Source of the DNA: Gnetum montanum
Lineage: Eukaryota; Streptophyta; Gnetopsida; Gnetales; Gnetaceae
Assembly: GCA_015680685.1 (NCBI GenBank)
Contig: MNCI01000625.1
Span: forward strand, 81,250-122,667
Length of the DNA stretch: 41,418 bases
Direction: 5' to 3'
Shown: one piece after another, positions 40,530 to 41,418 of the stretch
Position numbering within the stretch: position 1 is the stretch's first letter
How the letters are laid out: the number at the start of each line of letters is the position of its first letter
Translations under genes and position numbers: made by a program
Notes under the pieces: generated by a model
The model's database searches: none
What the model saw: only the letters and a program-made list of their open reading frames with translations
What the model was told of the DNA's origin: nothing

Positions 40530-40640
40530 TATTGATGCATATTTATAGGTTTTTTGGGCTGCATCGATAGAAATGTGTCAATGAAGATGCATCGATGCAT
40601 CGGGCTGCATCAATAGGGATGCATTGATGCAACCATTTGC
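40530..40640 (-). promoter_or_regulatory. GATGCATC motif array followed by TATA box (U3-like)
   Basis: On the minus strand, TGCATCAATGCATCCC, TGCAGCCCGATGCATCGATGCA, then CTATCGATGCAGCCC lead into CCTATAAATATGC (near 40550-40535). Clustered ATGCATC / ATCGATGCA palindromes just upstream of a TATA box repeat the architecture of the Athila-type U3 regions in this window, and the same core motif occurs at 26930-27010. Confidence 0.5.
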
Positions 40641-41418
40641 AAGAATTTTTAACATATAAAAACTAAATGTCAGGGGAAGAGTTTGAAGATGAGATTAGAA
40701 TCCAAAGGAAGCTAGAAAAACCTAGAATGATGACAAATCATGGAAGAGGACATGAAATTGGTTTAGAAAATAAGATTTGGAGAAAATTACATAAACTAAG
40801 GAGTGAAAAACTAGATGTTTTTGATATAGAACGATGGAATTAAATGTAAAATAACTAAAGGATAGGAATTTTAATAGATCTAGACCTTAAAGTATGCAAG
40901 TGGATCCTCCCCATAGAAGGATCATGCCATTAATGCCATTGTATATCCTCATACCTAGGAGTCTATAGGCACTAAGGATGATTAATGATCTTGAATTGCT
41001 AAAAATCAAATCCACATACGAAATCATCAAATAATTAGGACATACCAGAGGAGACACATTAAGTAATCATGATAGGAGGTAGTTGTTGGCAATCGTTTGG
41101 GACATGACTGCCAACGAGTGTCCTTGAATAGGATTTAGGTGCTTGTTGGTCTTTGGCAACACCAAGGCCCCGATACCTCCAAATAGACTCAGTAGTTAAT
41201 GTGAGTATGTGTGTGTGCTATTGTGAAAAATGAAACGATTAGGTTGTGTGTAAAACTATAAATGACTTATCTTAAAGAGATTCAGCCAACTTTGCAAAGT
41301 ACTATGAGTTGTTGAGAGTTCTTATTTTGTTCAATTGCCTAGTCTATGCGGTCCTTATAATACCTACTTGTAACAAATAAAGTTTTGCAAAAACATTTGA
41401 GCACAACTCTACGAATCT
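40641..41418. other. AT-rich sequence, no recognisable feature
   Basis: No gene, terminus or clear repeat was seen. A short gtatgtgtgtgtg run lies near 41204-41217 and an 'acaaataaag' polyadenylation-type sequence near 41375. Confidence 0.4.

Overview
The window looks like repeat-dense heterochromatin of a large seed-plant nuclear genome. It is AT-rich, contains no intact host gene, and is built from nested, decayed LTR retrotransposons. The plant assignment rests on Athila-type and Tat-type Ty3/Gypsy polymerase signatures, a primer-binding site complementary to plant tRNA-Asp, a fragment of a plant-like cytosolic pyruvate kinase, and a plant-type tRNA-derived SINE. I cannot name the species. 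Isolated N bases and one N run mark draft-assembly joins.

Layout. 1-870: repeat-like DNA with hairpins. 871-1543: a GC-rich island and an exon-like piece. 1560-2072: pyruvate kinase pseudogene (minus), abutting a truncated Athila-type LTR (2172-2979, minus). That LTR sits inside the 3' end of a plus-strand element whose 3' LTR is 3991-5030. A SINE-like sequence lies at 5545-5700. An unknown decayed ORF (6298-7088, minus) is interrupted by a complete solo LTR (7089-7888) with a perfect 5-bp target duplication. 8238-8945 (minus) resembles an FCP1/HAD-type phosphatase pseudogene. 8946-12890 is AT-rich and carries a degenerate tandem array of period about 193 bp. 12894-13756 is another LTR (minus). 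14200-16060 (plus) is a Tat-lineage pol with two RNase H domains. 17440-18862 (minus) is an internally deleted Athila-type fragment.

19109-25922 (minus) is a full-length but non-autonomous Athila-type element (A) with gag-protease and no RT, RNase H or integrase. It is inserted into an LTR of a third family (R), whose other copies lie at 27488-27905 and 28049-28354. 29575-38501 (plus) is the related element E, with gag, protease, RT, RNase H and integrase, all broken by stops. E interrupts a minus-strand ORF with a coiled-coil-like tail (40120 to 38510, continuing 29569 to about 28950). The right end carries a likely minus-strand U3/TATA region near 40530-40640.

The most notable observations are these. 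Related Athila-type LTRs share R-U5 but carry different arrays of short palindromic motifs just upstream of the TATA box. Elements A and E share a conserved ORF of unknown function downstream of pol, in the position of the Athila env-like ORF. Element A keeps a single gag-pro frame over about 3.15 kb with only nonsense decay. The 193-bp array is strikingly regular. All coordinates and similarities were read by eye, with no alignment software.
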